This document shows, in pieces, positions 62,505 to 64,000 of a stretch of DNA of 64,000 bases (position 1 is the stretch's first letter; each line of letters starts with the position of its first letter). The notes under the pieces were generated by a model. The model ran no database searches, had not been told where the DNA came from, and saw only the letters and a program-made list of their open reading frames with translations. Source of the stretch: Arthrobacter sp. MSA 4-2 (GTDB taxonomy: Bacteria > Actinomycetota > Actinomycetes > Actinomycetales > Micrococcaceae); the NCBI RefSeq assembly GCF_016405885.1, contig NZ_JAEKGC010000013.1, forward strand, positions 62,001-126,000, written 5' to 3'. The translations under genes were made by a program, and so were the position numbers.

Positions 62505-64000
62505 GTGCTGACTTTTTTCGGGGCCGCCAAGCGGGTGCTGGTGGGCAAGCCTTTCCGCAGTGACAGGCGCAGGCGCCAGACCCTGCCCCAGCGGTGGGCC
62601 ATGCCCACGTTCTCAGCCAACGCGTTGTCCTCGGTGGCCTACGCTCCCGATGAGATCATCCTGACGCTGGCCCTCGCCGGCGTGGCAGCCGTCGTGCTCG
62701 CCCCCTGGGTGGGCCTCGCCGTGATCGCCGTCCTGCTTGTGGTCATCGCCTCCTACCGCCAGGCCCTGCGCGCCTATCCCACCGGTGGAGGCGACTACGA
62801 GATCGCCCGCCGGAACTTCGGCGGGCAGGCCGGTGCCCTGGTCGCCTCGGCCCTGATGGTCGATTACGTGCTGACCGTGGCGGTGTCGGTGTCCGCGGCA
62901 GCCCAGTACGCCGTCGAGCTCGCACCCGGTGCGGCGCCGATGCGCACCGGCATCGCCGTCGCCGGGGTGGCCGGGCTCGTCCTGCTGAACCTGCGCGGCG
63001 TGACGCGCGGGGCACGCCTCACCGGCCTTCCCACCTACCTGTTCACCGCGGTGGTGCTCGGAATGTGCGCCGTGGGCGTGTTCCAGAGCGCCGCCGGGAC
63101 CCTCCGCGACGCCCCGAGCGCGGGCTTTGAAATCGTGCCCGACGCCGCCTTCGACGCCGGGCTGGTGGGACTTGGGGGCGCGCTGCTGATCCTGCGCGCG
63201 TTCTCCGCCGGCGCAGCGGCGCTGACCGGCATCGAGGCCCCGGCCGCCAACGTGCCCAGCTTCGAGGCGCCCCGGGCACGCAATGCCGCCACCACCCTGG
63301 TGGTCCTGGCGGCCGTGGCGTCCCTGATGATGGCCGGGGTGATCTACCTGGCCAACGCCGCGAAGGTCCGCGTGGTGCTTGACCCCGCGAACCAGCTGCT
63401 CGTCGACGGCCGCCCGGTGGGGGAGGACTACCTCCAGAGTCCGGTGCTCAGCCAGCTGGCGGCGGCGGTCTTTAACGATGCGACCCTCCCGTTCTTCCTC
63501 GTCGTGGGCGCCACCGTCCTTGTGCTCCTGCTGGCCGGGCACGCCGCCTTCAACGGGTTCCCCCTGCTCGCCTCCCGGCTCGCCGGCGACGGCTACCTGC
63601 CGCGGCAGCTGAGGACCCGCGGTGACCGGCTGACCTACAGCAACGGCATCCTCGCGCTGGGCCTCGGCGCGGCCGCCCTGATCCTGCTCTTCGGCGCCGA
63701 CGTCACCCAGCTCGTCCAGCTCTACATCGTCGGGGTGTTCGTCTCCTTCACCGCCAGCCAGCTCGGGCTGATCACCCACTGGACCCGCGAGCTGCGCAGC
63801 ACCGCCGACCGGCAGGCCCGGTGGCGGATGCGCAAGTCCCGGGCGATCAACACCGCCGGGTTCATCCTGACCGCGGCGGTGCTCGTGGTGATCCTCGTGA
63901 CCAAGTTCGAGTACGGCGCCTGGATCGCGGTCCTCGCCATGGCGGTGCTCTTCGCGATCATGCGCAGCATCAAGAGCCACTACGACAGTGTGGCGTCCGA
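62505..64000 (+). CDS. KimA-like APC-superfamily potassium permease (3' end outside window)
   Basis: This is a large membrane transporter, open from GTG 62505 to the window end (498 codons so far). Its sequence follows B. subtilis KimA, a proton-coupled K+ importer, closely by eye: KRVLVGKPFRSD, ALSSVAYAPDEI, YRQALRAYPTGGGDYE, MVDYVLTVAVSVSA, ALTGIEAPAANVP and RGDRLTYSNGILALG. At least ten helices are visible. KimA reads SSDALSS in its first helix, whereas here it is SANALSS, so an Asp is Asn. The Asp, Thr and Ser of the VDYxLTVAVS helix and the Thr and Glu of ALTGIE are kept. It diverges from the two trkA genes. Potassium as the substrate is a strong inference; the M. tuberculosis counterpart is Rv2690c. 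Confidence 0.88.
   Translation, partial: MLTFFGAAKRVLVGKPFRSDRRRRQTLPQRWAMPTFSANALSSVAYAPDEIILTLALAGVAAVVLAPWVGLAVIAVLLVVIASYRQALRAYPTGGGDYEIARRNFGGQAGALVASALMVDYVLTVAVSVSAAAQYAVELAPGAAPMRTGIAVAGVAGLVLLNLRGVTRGARLTGLPTYLFTAVVLGMCAVGVFQSAAGTLRDAPSAGFEIVPDAAFDAGLVGLGGALLILRAFSAGAAALTGIEAPAANVPSFEAPRARNAATTLVVLAAVASLMMAGVIYLANAAKVRVVLDPANQLLVDGRPVGEDYLQSPVLSQLAAAVFNDATLPFFLVVGATVLVLLLAGHAAFNGFPLLASRLAGDGYLPRQLRTRGDRLTYSNGILALGLGAAALILLFGADVTQLVQLYIVGVFVSFTASQLGLITHWTRELRSTADRQARWRMRKSRAINTAGFILTAAVLVVILVTKFEYGAWIAVLAMAVLFAIMRSIKSHYDSVAS

Noticed and set aside
62613-63980. 455-codon minus-strand frame opposite the permease
   Set aside because: It is the complement of a membrane-protein gene, rich in His/Gly/Asp/Glu, with no motif; the plus frame matches KimA throughout.

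Overview
The window is 64 kb of very GC-rich DNA from an actinobacterium. Gene content and order point to the Micrococcales, probably an Arthrobacter-like member of the Micrococcaceae: glnA2-glnE, then glnA, RDD, DUF4191, lipA, lipB, sucB and pepA, later sigA, DUF7455, parE and parC, and finally sepH, DUF4193, DUF3093, dut, DUF3710, OB-fold, DUF3159 and two TrkA genes. Many blocks match the order I know from Mycobacterium tuberculosis (Rv2213-Rv2222 and Rv2690-Rv2703). I see no rRNA, tRNA, CRISPR array, insertion sequence or prophage. This is mainly core chromosome with small accessory inserts.

Layout: 1-5 kb holds nitrogen control (end of GlnA2, GlnE) and a secreted Thr-rich protein. 5-8.3 kb is accessory: a surface acyltransferase and a gene-poor stretch with inverted repeats. 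8.3-10.5 kb has glnA (with a GlnR-type box) and an RDD membrane protein. 10.6-25.3 kb is the lipoate/2-oxoacid dehydrogenase neighbourhood (DUF4191, LipA, LipB, E2, E3, PepA) interrupted by a membrane Ser/Thr kinase, an epimerase and a giant Tricorn protease. 25.6-33.8 kb carries a PAC2 protein, an NAD-binding protein, an HTH/ABC exporter/AlkZ-like operon, an MFS exporter and DUF4192. 34-38 kb has sigA, DUF7455 and parE. 38.3-47.2 kb is a respiratory module (M56 protease, BlaI repressor, cydA, cydB, fused cydDC, a GNAT), bounded on both sides by related palindromic repeats. 47.6-57.1 kb has parC, a GNAT/acyl-CoA synthetase fusion, DUF5998, a phosphodiesterase, thymidine kinase and SepH. 57.4-64 kb has DUF4193, DUF3093, dut, DUF3710, OB-fold, DUF3159, two TrkA-type K+ regulators and a partial KimA-like potassium permease.

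The most informative regulatory signals are: three TTCTAC-N5-GTAGAA operators between blaI and cydA, suggesting BlaI/M56 control of cytochrome bd; a complete GlnR-type box upstream of glnA; two TGTCAA-N6-TTGACA-type operators over the promoter of the HTH/ABC/AlkZ operon, which looks like a genotoxin efflux-and-repair cassette; and a repeated pattern of a -10 hexamer 6-7 nt before a start codon with no Shine-Dalgarno sequence, indicating leaderless mRNAs. All homology statements come from reading motifs by eye; no database search was run.
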